Shown one piece after another: positions 34,888 through 44,461 of a stretch of 64,000 nt of DNA. Position 1 is the first letter of the stretch. Every line of letters starts with the position of its first letter. The notes under the pieces are model-generated. The model worked only from the letters and a program-made list of their open reading frames with translations, did no database searches and was not told the origin of the DNA. The DNA is taken from positions 992,001-1,056,000 of the forward strand of contig CAVTCF010000001.1 of NCBI GenBank assembly GCA_963733265.1, in the 5' to 3' direction. Source of the DNA: PALSA-1006 sp963733265. GTDB taxonomy: Bacteria; Pseudomonadota; Gammaproteobacteria; Burkholderiales; Gallionellaceae. Made by a program: the position numbers and the translations under genes.

Positions 34888-37800
34888 ATGAGCCTACTTC
34901 AAAATATTTCCAGGTCAATTTTTTGCGTAAAGTATCTGGCCGGTATTTTTACATGTCTATCGTTATTTCTTGTTGGTTGTCAGAGTAAAAACCTGCGGGA
35001 AGAAACTGTTGCGCCTGAAGATGCGAAAAAGACCCAGGTTATTTTTCGTTCCCTCAAGGCGAAAATCCCACCGAGGACCATCAACGACATCACACTGATG
35101 CTCGATCAATACAAGCCAGACCCCGAAAGATCAGCGAAATTACGCGCCCAACTTGATGAGACCCCGCCTGAAACACAAAGACAATATGATCTCGCGAAGT
35201 TCTACTGGAAAAGAGCTCGCGCAGCCCAGGAACTGGGAGCGGTTGACCGGCAGATAGCTGACTTGAAGATGGCTCTGAGCATAGACCCCACAGAAGATCC
35301 TGATCGGATGAGTCAAGAATTGGCAAATGCAGAATTAAGGGGCGGAAACTTTCTGGATTCCATCGAACATTTTAAAGCCATGCAACGTGATTATGATATG
35401 GCGGGATATCAAATTTCTTCACGTGCCGCGTTGGCGAGGGTATATATTGAACTGGGAGATATTCCCCTTGCACAGAAAAATTTTCAAGATGCTGAAAACA
35501 TCTTCACTAACTTTAAGGGGGGGCGCAGTTTCATTTTCCAAAAAAAATACACGTGGAAAGCGGGTATAGAAAATACACGTGCCAGATTGCTTCAGGTTGA
35601 AGGAAAACTAATTGAGGCTGAAGCCGCTTATAGGATCGCACTTCAACAACAGGAAAAATTTCTTGACTATATACGGGGCGTAAAAGAGGATATCACTGAG
35701 ATATTTAACGTGCCTTTTCTTGAAACATCCGAGACTCAATACGATCATATTGAAGCAGCCTTGGCATCAAACCTGTTGAAGCAGGGTCGTCTTGCAGAAG
35801 CAGAGGTGAGCATTCGCAATGTGTTACAACGAACGCTTACGCGAAACGGTAAATATTCCATTAATACTGGCGAAACATTAGTACATTTCTCACAAATTCT
35901 AGCCGAGCAGCAACGTTATCGCGAAGCGCAAACCATAGCTGAAATCGCAATTGATATTTTTACTCAAACCGGTGTTTTACCCGGTTCGCCTGCTTTTGCA
36001 AAAGCGCGTCGCGCTCATGCTGCCACGCTTGTAGCTCAATCCAAGTGGGGAGAGGCGCTTAAGGATTTCAAGGACATGCAGGCGGCCTTAGTCCAAAATA
36101 AAGTGTTGGCGACTACATTCGGCGAAGGGGATTCAAATTGGGCATTGGCGCTGATCAAAACTGGCAAGGCGCAAGCAGCAGTGGATATGTTGGAGCCTTT
36201 ACTTGAAAACAGTCGTCAAAGACTGGGGGAAGAGAAATATCACACTGCTGAAGTTCGGGGATTTTTAGCCATGGCGCTTGCCCGATCCGGACAGAGGGAA
36301 CGGGCAGTCAGTGAATTCGCGAAAGCGGTCAAGATATTAACGAATACAAATCGCAGTGATGCAAATGTCGAAACTGGTGCCCCTGCGCGAATCCAGCGCC
36401 GCAAACTTATTGTCAACGAATATATTGGTTTACTTGCGGATATACAAAATGCCGACATTGCCAAACGTGCCGGTATCGACGCAATCGCTGAGGCATTTCG
36501 TCTGGCTGATGAGTCACGTGGAGGTAGCGTGGATCATGCATTGGCCGAAAGCGGTGCGCGTGCAGCATTAAACGATCCCCGACTGTCTCAGCACGTTCGC
36601 CGGGAACAGGATTTAAAAAACGAAATAGGCGAACTTTATGGGACGCTTATCAATGCGCTCGGCACACCTGCCGACCAGCAAGCTCCCGATACTATTTCCA
36701 AAATCAGAGAGAGTATTGCCAAGCTGAGTAATGAAAGCAAGGAATTGATCGAGAACATCGACAAACAATTTCCTGACTACGCGAATTTGATTAACCCAAA
36801 GCCGGCAAATTTGGAAGAAGCGCGAGCAGCCTTGTCTGACGGAGAAGCCCTTTTGAGTATTCTTGCCACTCCGGAGCGCACATTCGTATGGGCAGTGAGA
36901 AAAACGGGAGCGCTTGCTTTCGTTTCTGTGCCAATCGGCGATAAAGAAATTGGCGACATGGTTGTTAAACTTCGTTCATCAGTCGATCCCGGTGCTATTT
37001 CGCTGGGCGACTTGCCCGAATTCGATCTTGTAACTGCGCATCGTCTTTATGCCAGCCTTCTTACGCCCGTAGAATCCGGATGGAAAGGTGCCCAAACACT
37101 CCTTGTGACAACTAACGGAGTGCTGGGGCAATTACCATTTGCGCTGCTTCCGACCAAACCGATAAAGGTTTCGCCCGACTCCAATCTTCTGTTTGCGGAA
37201 TATCGGAATGTGCCTTGGCTTGCCAAAGATATTGCCATTGTGCAATTACCCTCTGTGAATTCGCTGGTCAGACTAAGGGCGCTCCCTGCCGGAAACCCCA
37301 ATCGCGCCCGCTTCATCGGCTTTGGCGACCCCCAGTTCGGAACACAAAATCCTGTACAGGTGGCAGCAGTTACTCGTGCGGTTGGCCCGCGTTTGCGCAA
37401 CCTCGCTATTACCCGCACGACAGATCAATCCGCAGGCGCGACTCGTTCAATTGTTGACTGGATGGATTACAGTCAAATACCACCGTTGCCTGACACCCGT
37501 GATGAAATATTGTCCATTGCCACAGCTTTGCATGCCGATTCCCAAAAGGATGTTTACTTGGGTAAAGAGGCAAGCAAGAAGAATCTACTGAGTCTTAACC
37601 TGTCGCAGAGGCGCATCGTTGCTTTTGCTACGCATGGTTTGATTCCGGGAGATTTTCCGGGACTCACTCAACCGGCTCTTGCGCTTGCCGCACCGGATAG
37701 CCCTGAAGAAAGCGGATTGCTAACGCTTGATGAAATTTTGTCTCTCAAGTTAGATGCTGATTGGGTTGTTCTATCCGCCTGTAATACGGCGGCAGGTGAT

Positions 37801-38109
37801 GGCGCAGGTGCCGAGGCAATTTCCGGACTGGGAAGAGGTTTTTTCTATGCCGGTAGCAGGGCACTTTTGGTTACTCATTGGCCGGTGGAAACGGTTTCAG
37901 CAAGGTTATTAGTGTCCGGAGTTTTTGAGCGCTACGCTTCAGCATCATCACCAACGCGGGCTGAGGCGTTGCGTCAGTCGATGCTTAACATCATGCAAGG
38001 CCAGTATACTGATCCGGCATCGAAAAAGATTGTGTTTGCTTACGCACACCCTATCTTTTGGGCACCTTACGCGCTATTTGGAGACGGCGCCGGAATTTTG
38101 GAAAAGTAG
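34888..38109 (+). CDS. TPR-CHAT lipoprotein (caspase-like)
   Basis: Large protein of 1073 residues. The ATG at 34888 (GAGGAAT upstream) gives a signal with lipobox LVGC. Residues of about 90-560 are TPR-like helical repeats (for example around the segment YRIALQQQEKFLDYI and LAEAEVSIRNVLQR). The C-terminal 350 residues are a CHAT domain: His916 in FATHGL and Cys965 in LSACNTA are the caspase-type dyad, and both are present. Other CHAT marks are GLGRGFFYAGSRALLVTHWPV. A lipidated CHAT protein would act outside the cytoplasm. Substrate unknown. Confidence 0.88.
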   Translation: MSLLQNISRSIFCVKYLAGIFTCLSLFLVGCQSKNLREETVAPEDAKKTQVIFRSLKAKIPPRTINDITLMLDQYKPDPERSAKLRAQLDETPPETQRQYDLAKFYWKRARAAQELGAVDRQIADLKMALSIDPTEDPDRMSQELANAELRGGNFLDSIEHFKAMQRDYDMAGYQISSRAALARVYIELGDIPLAQKNFQDAENIFTNFKGGRSFIFQKKYTWKAGIENTRARLLQVEGKLIEAEAAYRIALQQQEKFLDYIRGVKEDITEIFNVPFLETSETQYDHIEAALASNLLKQGRLAEAEVSIRNVLQRTLTRNGKYSINTGETLVHFSQILAEQQRYREAQTIAEIAIDIFTQTGVLPGSPAFAKARRAHAATLVAQSKWGEALKDFKDMQAALVQNKVLATTFGEGDSNWALALIKTGKAQAAVDMLEPLLENSRQRLGEEKYHTAEVRGFLAMALARSGQRERAVSEFAKAVKILTNTNRSDANVETGAPARIQRRKLIVNEYIGLLADIQNADIAKRAGIDAIAEAFRLADESRGGSVDHALAESGARAALNDPRLSQHVRREQDLKNEIGELYGTLINALGTPADQQAPDTISKIRESIAKLSNESKELIENIDKQFPDYANLINPKPANLEEARAALSDGEALLSILATPERTFVWAVRKTGALAFVSVPIGDKEIGDMVVKLRSSVDPGAISLGDLPEFDLVTAHRLYASLLTPVESGWKGAQTLLVTTNGVLGQLPFALLPTKPIKVSPDSNLLFAEYRNVPWLAKDIAIVQLPSVNSLVRLRALPAGNPNRARFIGFGDPQFGTQNPVQVAAVTRAVGPRLRNLAITRTTDQSAGATRSIVDWMDYSQIPPLPDTRDEILSIATALHADSQKDVYLGKEASKKNLLSLNLSQRRIVAFATHGLIPGDFPGLTQPALALAAPDSPEESGLLTLDEILSLKLDADWVVLSACNTAAGDGAGAEAISGLGRGFFYAGSRALLVTHWPVETVSARLLVSGVFERYASASSPTRAEALRQSMLNIMQGQYTDPASKKIVFAYAHPIFWAPYALFGDGAGILEK

Positions 38110-38144
38110 TGCTTGTGGACCACATATATTTACAATAGGGCAAT

Positions 38145-38176
38145 ACGAATTACTGGTTTCGGTACGAGTAATTCGT
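38145..38176. repeat. 9-bp inverted repeat after the CHAT gene
   Basis: ACGAATTAC (38145-38153) and GTAATTCGT (38168-38176) are perfect complements across a 14-base loop. No T tract follows. It could be an mRNA 3'-end structure or operator. Confidence 0.4.
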
Positions 38177-38218
38177 GGCATTAGGCTATAGGGTAACGAA
38201 ATATGGCAAAATTAAGCA

Positions 38219-38332
38219 TTACCCTGTCGGCAATTCGACCACAAACGTGCAACCCTTTCCTTGCTGTCCGTCTTCAAGCCGGATTGTCCCACGCATTTGA
38301 GTGACAGCTTGTTTAACAATGATTTTTGTTAA
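38219..38332 (-). pseudogene. remnant of a sensor histidine kinase (HATPase C-terminus)
   Basis: The minus strand encodes an open stretch of 37 codons bounded upstream by a stop and ending in TAA at 38219-38221. Its peptide contains VTQMRGTIRLEDG and GKGCTFVVELPTG, which match the G2-box end of histidine-kinase ATPase domains (the usual pattern is GxGTxFxxxLP). The rest of the kinase is absent; upstream sequence to 38417 has stops in this frame. This is therefore a decayed fragment left between the CHAT and icd genes. Confidence 0.6.
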
Positions 38333-38417
38333 CTACAGCGAGCAGCATAAAAAAACTATGCATTCATGTTGCCCGCCATAATCAAATCATTTATTCAACC
38401 CGAATATCCGTTTCGGC

Positions 38418-40640
38418 TCAGATGGCGTCCAACGCGGCATTGAGTGTTGCGCTGGGACGCATTGCTTTCGATGTCTTCGCAAAGTCGGGGTGATAATAAC
38501 CACCCATATCAACCGGCTTGCCTTGGGCTGCGATCAACTCTTGGTTGATCTTGGCTTCATTGTCCGTTAATGCTTTGGCTAACGGGGCAAAACGCGCTTG
38601 AACTTCTTTGTCTTTGGTCTGCGCGGCCAAAGCCTGAGCCCAATACAAAGCGAGGTAGAAATGGCTGCCACGGTTATCAATCTCACCCACTTGGCGGGCT
38701 GGCGACTTGTTATTTTCCAGTATCCTGGCGTTGGCCTGATCAAGTGTTTCTGCCAGAACTTGTGCCTTCGCATTATTGAATTTCTGGCTTAAGTGCTCCA
38801 GTGACACGCCGAGCGCAAGGAATTCACCCAGAGAATCCCAACGCAAATAGCCTTCCTGTTGGAATTGTTGGACATGCTTTGGTGCCGAGCCTCCCGCGCC
38901 GGTTTCAAACAGTCCGCCACCACTCATCAGCGGAACAATAGACAGCATTTTCGCGCTGGTGCCCAGTTCAAGAATTGGGAACAAGTCGGTGAGATAGTCG
39001 CGCAACACGTTGCCGGTGACAGAGATGGTGTCTTTGCCTGCACGGATACGATCAATGGACACTTGAATTGCCTCTTCGGGTGTCTTGATACTAATATCCA
39101 AGCCTTTGGTATCGTGGTCTTTCAAATATTTTTCCACTTTCAGAATGACCTGGGCATCGTGAGCGCGGTTTTTGTCCAGCCAGAAAATGGCGGGCGTGTT
39201 GCTTAATCTTGCCCGTCCGACAGCCAGCTTTACCCAGTCTTGAATCGGCGCATCTTTAGCCTGACACACGCGGAAGATATCGCCTTGTTCAACTTTCTGT
39301 TCCAGCAGTGTTTTACCGGAAGCGTCAACAACGCGCACGGTGCCGTTTCCCGCGATCTCGAATGTTTTGTCGTGTGAACCGTATTCTTCTGCCTTCTGTG
39401 CCATCAAGCCAACATTGGGCACGCTACCCATCGTTTTCGGATCGAAAGCGCCGTGCTTCTTGCAGTCTTCAATAACGACCTGATAAACGCGGGCGTAACA
39501 GCGATCAGGAATCATCGCCTTGGTATCGTGCAGTTTGCCGTCCGTGCCCCACATTTTGCCGGAGTCGCGAATCATCGCGGGCATGGAGGCGTCCACAATG
39601 ACATCGCTGGGGACGTGCAGATTGGTGATGCCCTTGTCAGAGTTAACCATCGCCAGTTCAGGCCGGGTTTTGTAGACGGCTTGGATGTCTGCCTCGATTT
39701 CGGCGCGCTTTGCTTCCGGCAATTTTGCAATTTTCGTATACAGGTCGCCCAAGCCGTTATTAACGTTTACACCGAGTTCCTTGATAACCGCAGCATGCTT
39801 TTCGAACACGTCCTTATAGTAAACGGTAACCGCATGACCGAACATGATCGGATCGGAGATTTTCATCATGGTGGCTTTGAGGTGCAAAGACAGCAACACG
39901 CCCTGTTTTTTAGCATCCACGATTTGTTCTTCGTAAAACGCACGCAGTGCGCGTTTGCTCAAGACACAAGCGTCGATGATCTCACCTGCCTTGAGTGTTG
40001 TTTTTTCTTTCAATACGGTCGTTTTGCCATCGTTACCAACAAATTCAATGCGTACGGCACCGGCTTCGGCAACAGTGACAGACTTTTCGCTGCCATAAAA
40101 ATCCCCGGCGTTCATGTGCGCAACATGTGTTTTTGAGTCGGCGCTCCATGCGCCCATTTTATGGGGGTGCTTGCGCGCAAATTGCTTGACCGAAGCTGCC
40201 GCGCGGCGGTCGGAATTGCCTTCTCGCAGCACGGGGTTGACTGCGCTTCCAAGCACTTTGCTGTAGCGAACCTTGATTTCCTTTTCCGCATCCGTTTTCG
40301 GATCTTCCGGATAGTCAGGAACTTTGAAGCCCTGAGATTGCAATTCCTTGATTGCCGCTTTTAACTGGGGGGATGAGGCGCTGACATTGGGCAGCTTAAT
40401 GATATTGGCTTCCGGTTTCAGGGTAAGATCACCCAACTCGGTGAGCTCATCGGCAATTTTCTGGCTCGGGGTTAGATTTTCAGGGAAATTTGCAAGAATC
40501 CGTCCGGCAAGAGAAATATCTCTTGTTTCAACGGAAACACCAGCCGCCTTGGTAAAGGCTTGGACAATAGGAAGTAAAGAATAAGTTGCCAGTGCGGGGG
40601 CTTCATCAACCATCGTGTAAATAATTTTTGGGCTAGTCAT
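38418..40640 (-). CDS. icd: monomeric NADP-dependent isocitrate dehydrogenase
   Basis: TCA-cycle enzyme of 740 residues converting isocitrate to 2-oxoglutarate. Length and sequence (starting KIIYTMVDEAPALATYSLLP) identify the monomeric IDH-II type rather than the common 415-residue dimer. Other marks are GSAVNPVLREGNSDRRAA near residue 132 and PDRCYARVYQVVIEDCKKHG near 380. It is divergent from rluE and has about 150 bp of upstream regulatory space. Confidence 0.96.
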   Translation of the reverse strand: MTSPKIIYTMVDEAPALATYSLLPIVQAFTKAAGVSVETRDISLAGRILANFPENLTPSQKIADELTELGDLTLKPEANIIKLPNVSASSPQLKAAIKELQSQGFKVPDYPEDPKTDAEKEIKVRYSKVLGSAVNPVLREGNSDRRAAASVKQFARKHPHKMGAWSADSKTHVAHMNAGDFYGSEKSVTVAEAGAVRIEFVGNDGKTTVLKEKTTLKAGEIIDACVLSKRALRAFYEEQIVDAKKQGVLLSLHLKATMMKISDPIMFGHAVTVYYKDVFEKHAAVIKELGVNVNNGLGDLYTKIAKLPEAKRAEIEADIQAVYKTRPELAMVNSDKGITNLHVPSDVIVDASMPAMIRDSGKMWGTDGKLHDTKAMIPDRCYARVYQVVIEDCKKHGAFDPKTMGSVPNVGLMAQKAEEYGSHDKTFEIAGNGTVRVVDASGKTLLEQKVEQGDIFRVCQAKDAPIQDWVKLAVGRARLSNTPAIFWLDKNRAHDAQVILKVEKYLKDHDTKGLDISIKTPEEAIQVSIDRIRAGKDTISVTGNVLRDYLTDLFPILELGTSAKMLSIVPLMSGGGLFETGAGGSAPKHVQQFQQEGYLRWDSLGEFLALGVSLEHLSQKFNNAKAQVLAETLDQANARILENNKSPARQVGEIDNRGSHFYLALYWAQALAAQTKDKEVQARFAPLAKALTDNEAKINQELIAAQGKPVDMGGYYHPDFAKTSKAMRPSATLNAALDAI

Positions 40641-40788
40641 GTTTCTCTCAATTTTAGTTAAAAATCAGTATCAATTTCATCGTGTGACGCTAGGTGCTAT
40701 CGGGCTGGCTAATGGAGCCATATTCATTTAAGTTCTCCGGTGCTTATCGTGCGATAAACTGCTGGTTTTGCAAATTAAAGAAAATGGA

Positions 40789-41331
40789 ATGAGCCGCATA
40801 CTGCTTTTCAACAAACCCTATGGCGTGATTTGTCAATTCAGTCGTGACGGGCTGCATTCGACGCTGGCGGATTATATCTCTGTTCCGGATTTTTATCCCG
40901 CCGGGCGGTTAGATACTGATAGTGAAGGATTATTATTGCTAACCGATGACGGGCAGTTGCAACATAAAATCACCGATCCCAAACACAAACAGCCCAAGAC
41001 TTATTGGGTGCAAGTTGAGGGTGAGCCGGATGAGCATGCATTGGAAAAACTGCGGCAGGGTATTCTGCTCAAGGATGGACTGACCTTGCCAGCTAAGGCG
41101 CGCCTGATGGCAGAGCCGGAAAATCTGTGGCTGCGGGCAATTCCTGTGCGCGTAAGAAAATCTATTCCGACTTGTTGGCTGGAACTCACTATCCGCGAAG
41201 GGAAAAACCGTCAGGTAAGGCGTATGACAGCAGCGGTGGGCTATCCGACGTTGCGTTTGATTCGCGCAGGCATTGGCGAATGGACATTGGGAGGTTTACA
41301 AGTCGGGCAGTGGCGTGAAGTCGTTGTTTGA
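40789..41331 (+). CDS. rluE: 23S rRNA pseudouridine synthase, RluE-like
   Basis: Small pseudouridine synthase of 180 residues without an S4 domain, in the RsuA/RluB/E/F family. The catalytic Asp lies in PAGRLDTDSEGLLLLT near residue 45. The segments LFNKPYGVICQFS and GKNRQVRRMTAAVGYPTLRLIR are typical. RluE modifies U2457 of 23S rRNA in E. coli; the same site is inferred. The ATG at 40789 gives MSRILLFNKPYG; an upstream TTG frame is unlikely. Confidence 0.9.
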   Translation: MSRILLFNKPYGVICQFSRDGLHSTLADYISVPDFYPAGRLDTDSEGLLLLTDDGQLQHKITDPKHKQPKTYWVQVEGEPDEHALEKLRQGILLKDGLTLPAKARLMAEPENLWLRAIPVRVRKSIPTCWLELTIREGKNRQVRRMTAAVGYPTLRLIRAGIGEWTLGGLQVGQWREVVV

Positions 41332-41376
41332 ATATTGTCTGGGGTATAATGCCCGCCTTTGGAAAAGGAGCACAGA

Positions 41377-41622
41377 ATGCCAATTTATGAATATCGTTGC
41401 AGTAGCTGTGGCACACAAAAAGATGTCATGCAAAAAATGAGTGACCCGGCGCTAACAACTTGCCCGAATTGCGGTCAGGAAACTTACAGCAAGCAAATCA
41501 CGGCGGCCGGGTTTCAACTCAAGGGTAATGGTTATTACGCCACGGACTTCAAAAATCCTCCGGCACCCAAATGCGAGCCTTCAGCGTGCGCGTCATGCCC
41601 GGCCGCGACTGGGAACGCATGA
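41377..41622 (+). CDS. FmdB-family zinc-ribbon protein
   Basis: Small protein of 81 residues starting MPIYEYRCSSCG, the FmdB signature. Two CxxC pairs (Cys8/Cys11 and Cys29/Cys32) form a zinc ribbon. The C-terminus is Pro/Ala/Cys-rich (CEPSACASCPA). AAAAGGAGC is placed just before the ATG. FmdB-type proteins are thought to be regulators, but the role is not established. Its stop overlaps the start of the DUF502 gene (ATGA at 41619-41622). An FmdB-DUF502-aspS order is common in betaproteobacteria. Confidence 0.88.
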   Translation: MPIYEYRCSSCGTQKDVMQKMSDPALTTCPNCGQETYSKQITAAGFQLKGNGYYATDFKNPPAPKCEPSACASCPAATGNA

Positions 41623-42242
41623 AAAAGTATCTGCTGACAGGGTTGCTGGTGTGGGTGCCATTAGGCATCACTTTCTGGGTGTTGAACCTGACCATTAATA
41701 TCATGGATCAGTCGCTCACTCTATTGCCTGAAGCTTGGCGCCCGGACAATTTTTTGGGCATACACATTCCCGGCTTGGGTGTGATACTTACGGTTGTCGT
41801 CGTCTTGGTGACAGGTTTGCTGGCGCGCAATGTATTGGGGCAGCGTTTGTTGGAGTTTTGGGATTGGCTTTTGCAACATATCCCGGTAGTCAATGCGATC
41901 TACAAGAGTGTCAAGCAGGTCAGCGATACCTTGCTGTCTGAAACCGGCAGCGCTTTCGGCAAAGTGCTTCTGGTGAGGTACCCTCATCCGCAATCATGGT
42001 CGCTGGCGTTTCAAACCAGTGTGCCGGGCGAAGTGACGCGCGCGTTGGGCGAGGAATACGTGGCTGTGTTTATCCCCACCACGCCAAGTCCGGTGAACGG
42101 TTTTTATTTTTATGTACGCAAAGCTGATACGATCGAGCTGGACATCAATGTGGACGTTGCATTCAAGTCCATTATTTCGATGGGTGTGGTCGTGTCTGAT
42201 GAAGAGGCAGAGACCAAGCTGGCTGCCAAAAACAAATATTAA
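41619..42242 (+). CDS. DUF502 membrane protein
   Basis: Protein of 207 residues. Two membrane helices (KYLLTGLLVWVPLGITFWVLNL at the N-terminus and LGVILTVVVVLVTGLLARNVLG near residue 55) are followed by a conserved soluble part: IPVVNAIYKSVKQVSDTLL, VAVFIPTTPSPVNGFYFYV and SIISMGVVV, all DUF502 marks. Function is unknown. The ATG at 41619 overlaps the fmdB stop; an upstream in-frame ATG (41571) would overlap fmdB more widely and is not favoured. Confidence 0.9.
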   Translation: MKKYLLTGLLVWVPLGITFWVLNLTINIMDQSLTLLPEAWRPDNFLGIHIPGLGVILTVVVVLVTGLLARNVLGQRLLEFWDWLLQHIPVVNAIYKSVKQVSDTLLSETGSAFGKVLLVRYPHPQSWSLAFQTSVPGEVTRALGEEYVAVFIPTTPSPVNGFYFYVRKADTIELDINVDVAFKSIISMGVVVSDEEAETKLAAKNKY

Positions 42243-42286
42243 TTTTCCTTCCGATTTACCTTCAATAGAACAGAATAGATTTAACT

Positions 42287-44083
42287 ATGCGAACACATTA
42301 TTGCGGACAACTCAATGCTACACATCTGGATCAAACGGTTAGCCTGTGCGGCTGGGCGCATCGTCGTCGCGACCACGGCGGTGTGATTTTCATCGACCTG
42401 CGCGACCGCGAAGGCCTGGCACAAGTGGTGTGCGATCCTGATCGTGCAGATTCTTTCAAAATTGCCGAATCGGTACGCAGCGAATTCGTCTTGCGCATTA
42501 CCGGAAAAGTGCGCCGTCGCCCGGAAGGTACAACCAATGCCAATATCGGCAGCGGTGAAATTGAAATCCTGTGTCATCAGATCGAAGTGCTGAATGTGGC
42601 GGTTACCCCTCCGTTCCAATTGGATGATGAAAATTTGTCCGAAAACGTGCGCCTGACTCATCGCGTGATCGACCTGCGCCGTCCGCAAATGCAAAAGAAT
42701 ATGCAACTGCGTTATAAAACCGCGCGTGCTTTCCGCCGTTACCTGGACGACAAAGGTTTTATCGACGTTGAAACACCCATGCTGACCAAATCCACACCAG
42801 AAGGTGCGCGCGACTACCTCGTGCCTTCGCGCGTGCATGCGGGAGAGTTTTTTGCATTGCCGCAATCGCCGCAGTTGTTCAAACAATTGCTGATGGTGGC
42901 GGGCTTTGACCGCTACTACCAGATTACCAAATGTTTCCGTGACGAAGATTTGCGTGCCGACCGTCAACCCGAATTTACCCAGGTCGATATTGAAACTTCT
43001 TTCCTGACGGAAGAGCAGATCATGGAGTTGATGGAGGGAATGATCCGCACCGTGTTTAAAGAAGTGCTGGATGTTGCGCTTCCCAATCCGTTCCTGCGCA
43101 TGACTTATGGCGAGGCGATGAACCGTTTCGGTTCGGATAAACCTGATCTGCGCGTGACCCTGGAAATAACCGATGTTACTGACGCAGTAAAAGATGTCGC
43201 ATTTAAAGTTTTTGCAGGGGTGGCAAATTCTGAAAATGGTCGCGTGGCAGCCTTGCGGGTGCCGAATGGCGGCACTTTTTCGCGTGGCGAAATCGACGAA
43301 TACACCAAGTTTGTCGGCATCTACGGCGCGAAGGGCTTGGCCTATATCAAGGTCAACGACATTACACAGTTGAACGAGGCAGGCTTGCAGTCGCCCATCG
43401 TAAAAAATCTGAACGAAGTAGCACTGAAGACCATCATCGCAAGAACCGGTGCCCAAAATGGCGACATCATTTTCTTCGGTGCGGACAAGGCAAAGATCGT
43501 GAACGATGCACTTGGCGCTTTGCGCATCAAGATCGGCCATGAAAAAGGTTACACCAATGGCAAGGCGTGGGAGCCGCTGTGGGTTGTGGATTTCCCGATG
43601 TTTGAATATGACGACGAAGCCAAGCGTTGGAACGCCTGCCACCATCCGTTTACATCGCCCAAAGACGAACATCTGGCTTTGTTGGAAACTGACCCCGGCA
43701 AATGTTTGGCCAAGGCTTACGACTTGGCACTGAACGGTTCTGAAATCGGCGGCGGGTCGGTACGTATCCACAAAGAGGCAGTGCAGTCGCAAGTATTCCG
43801 TGCGCTCAACATCGGCGCGGAAGAAGCGCAACTCAAATTCGGCTTCCTGCTCGATGCATTGCAATACGGTGCTCCGCCGCATGGCGGTTTGGCCTTCGGT
43901 CTGGATCGCATTGTGGCGATGATGACCGGTGCCGAATCAATCCGCGACGTGATTGCCTTCCCCAAAACCCAACGCGCGCAATGCCTGCTGACACAAGCGC
44001 CGTCAGCGGTGGACGAGAAGCAATTGCGCGAATTGCATATTCGTTTGCGCCAACCGGCAAGCGCCGAAGCGGTTAAGGGCTAA
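42287..44083 (+). CDS. aspS: aspartyl-tRNA synthetase
   Basis: Class IIb synthetase of 598 residues, normal for the bacterial type with an inserted GAD domain. An N-terminal OB fold (YCGQLNATHLDQTVSLCGW) binds the anticodon. Motif 2 is present as FRDEDLRADRQPEFTQVD near residue 217, and motif 3 as GLAFGLDRIVAMMTG near residue 535. Whether it also charges tRNA-Asn cannot be judged here. It shares the strand with fmdB-DUF502 and is followed 3 bp later by the RNase gene. Confidence 0.97.
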   Translation: MRTHYCGQLNATHLDQTVSLCGWAHRRRDHGGVIFIDLRDREGLAQVVCDPDRADSFKIAESVRSEFVLRITGKVRRRPEGTTNANIGSGEIEILCHQIEVLNVAVTPPFQLDDENLSENVRLTHRVIDLRRPQMQKNMQLRYKTARAFRRYLDDKGFIDVETPMLTKSTPEGARDYLVPSRVHAGEFFALPQSPQLFKQLLMVAGFDRYYQITKCFRDEDLRADRQPEFTQVDIETSFLTEEQIMELMEGMIRTVFKEVLDVALPNPFLRMTYGEAMNRFGSDKPDLRVTLEITDVTDAVKDVAFKVFAGVANSENGRVAALRVPNGGTFSRGEIDEYTKFVGIYGAKGLAYIKVNDITQLNEAGLQSPIVKNLNEVALKTIIARTGAQNGDIIFFGADKAKIVNDALGALRIKIGHEKGYTNGKAWEPLWVVDFPMFEYDDEAKRWNACHHPFTSPKDEHLALLETDPGKCLAKAYDLALNGSEIGGGSVRIHKEAVQSQVFRALNIGAEEAQLKFGFLLDALQYGAPPHGGLAFGLDRIVAMMTGAESIRDVIAFPKTQRAQCLLTQAPSAVDEKQLRELHIRLRQPASAEAVKG

Positions 44084-44086
44084 AAG

Positions 44087-44458
44087 ATGATACGCGGCGT
44101 GAAAACGCTGTGGTTAGTCATGCTTGGGTTGCTGTTATGGCAGCCCTTGGCGCAAGCTGATTTCTTTTCGAATGATACGGGCTTTGCCAGTATCAATATT
44201 TCCAAACTGCCTTCCGAAGCGCGCGATACTTTTCATCTGATCAAGCAGGGCGGCCCATTTCCGTTTCCGCGCGATGGCGTCGTGTTCGGTAATCGCGAAC
44301 GCCAATTGCCAAAGCGACCACGCGGCTATTATCACGAATATACAGTCAGAACTCCCGGCGCGCGCAATCGCGGTGCGCGGCGCATCGTCTGCGGTGCGGT
44401 TCCCGAGTGCTATTACACTGACGATCATTATCAAACATTCAAACGCATCCGGGAGTAA
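44087..44458 (+). CDS. secreted barnase-like ribonuclease
   Basis: Protein of 123 residues with a signal peptide (cut near AQA/DFF, residue 24). The mature domain matches the microbial N1/T1/barnase RNase family: VVFGNRERQLP, YYHEYTV, GARNRGARRI and DDHYQTFKRIR line up with barnase. The catalytic residues are all present: Glu84, Arg99 and His114 (barnase Glu73, Arg87, His102). Cys102 and Cys108 could form a disulfide after export. It is directly followed by a barstar-like gene, so the pair is a likely RNase with its intracellular inhibitor. Confidence 0.85.
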   Translation: MIRGVKTLWLVMLGLLLWQPLAQADFFSNDTGFASINISKLPSEARDTFHLIKQGGPFPFPRDGVVFGNRERQLPKRPRGYYHEYTVRTPGARNRGARRIVCGAVPECYYTDDHYQTFKRIRE

Positions 44459-44461
44459 TTC

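Noticed and set aside
42281..43882. Open frame of 533 codons antisense to aspS
   Set aside because: The plus strand encodes a complete aspartyl-tRNA synthetase; the antisense frame is rich in His/Arg/Phe as expected from a shadow frame.
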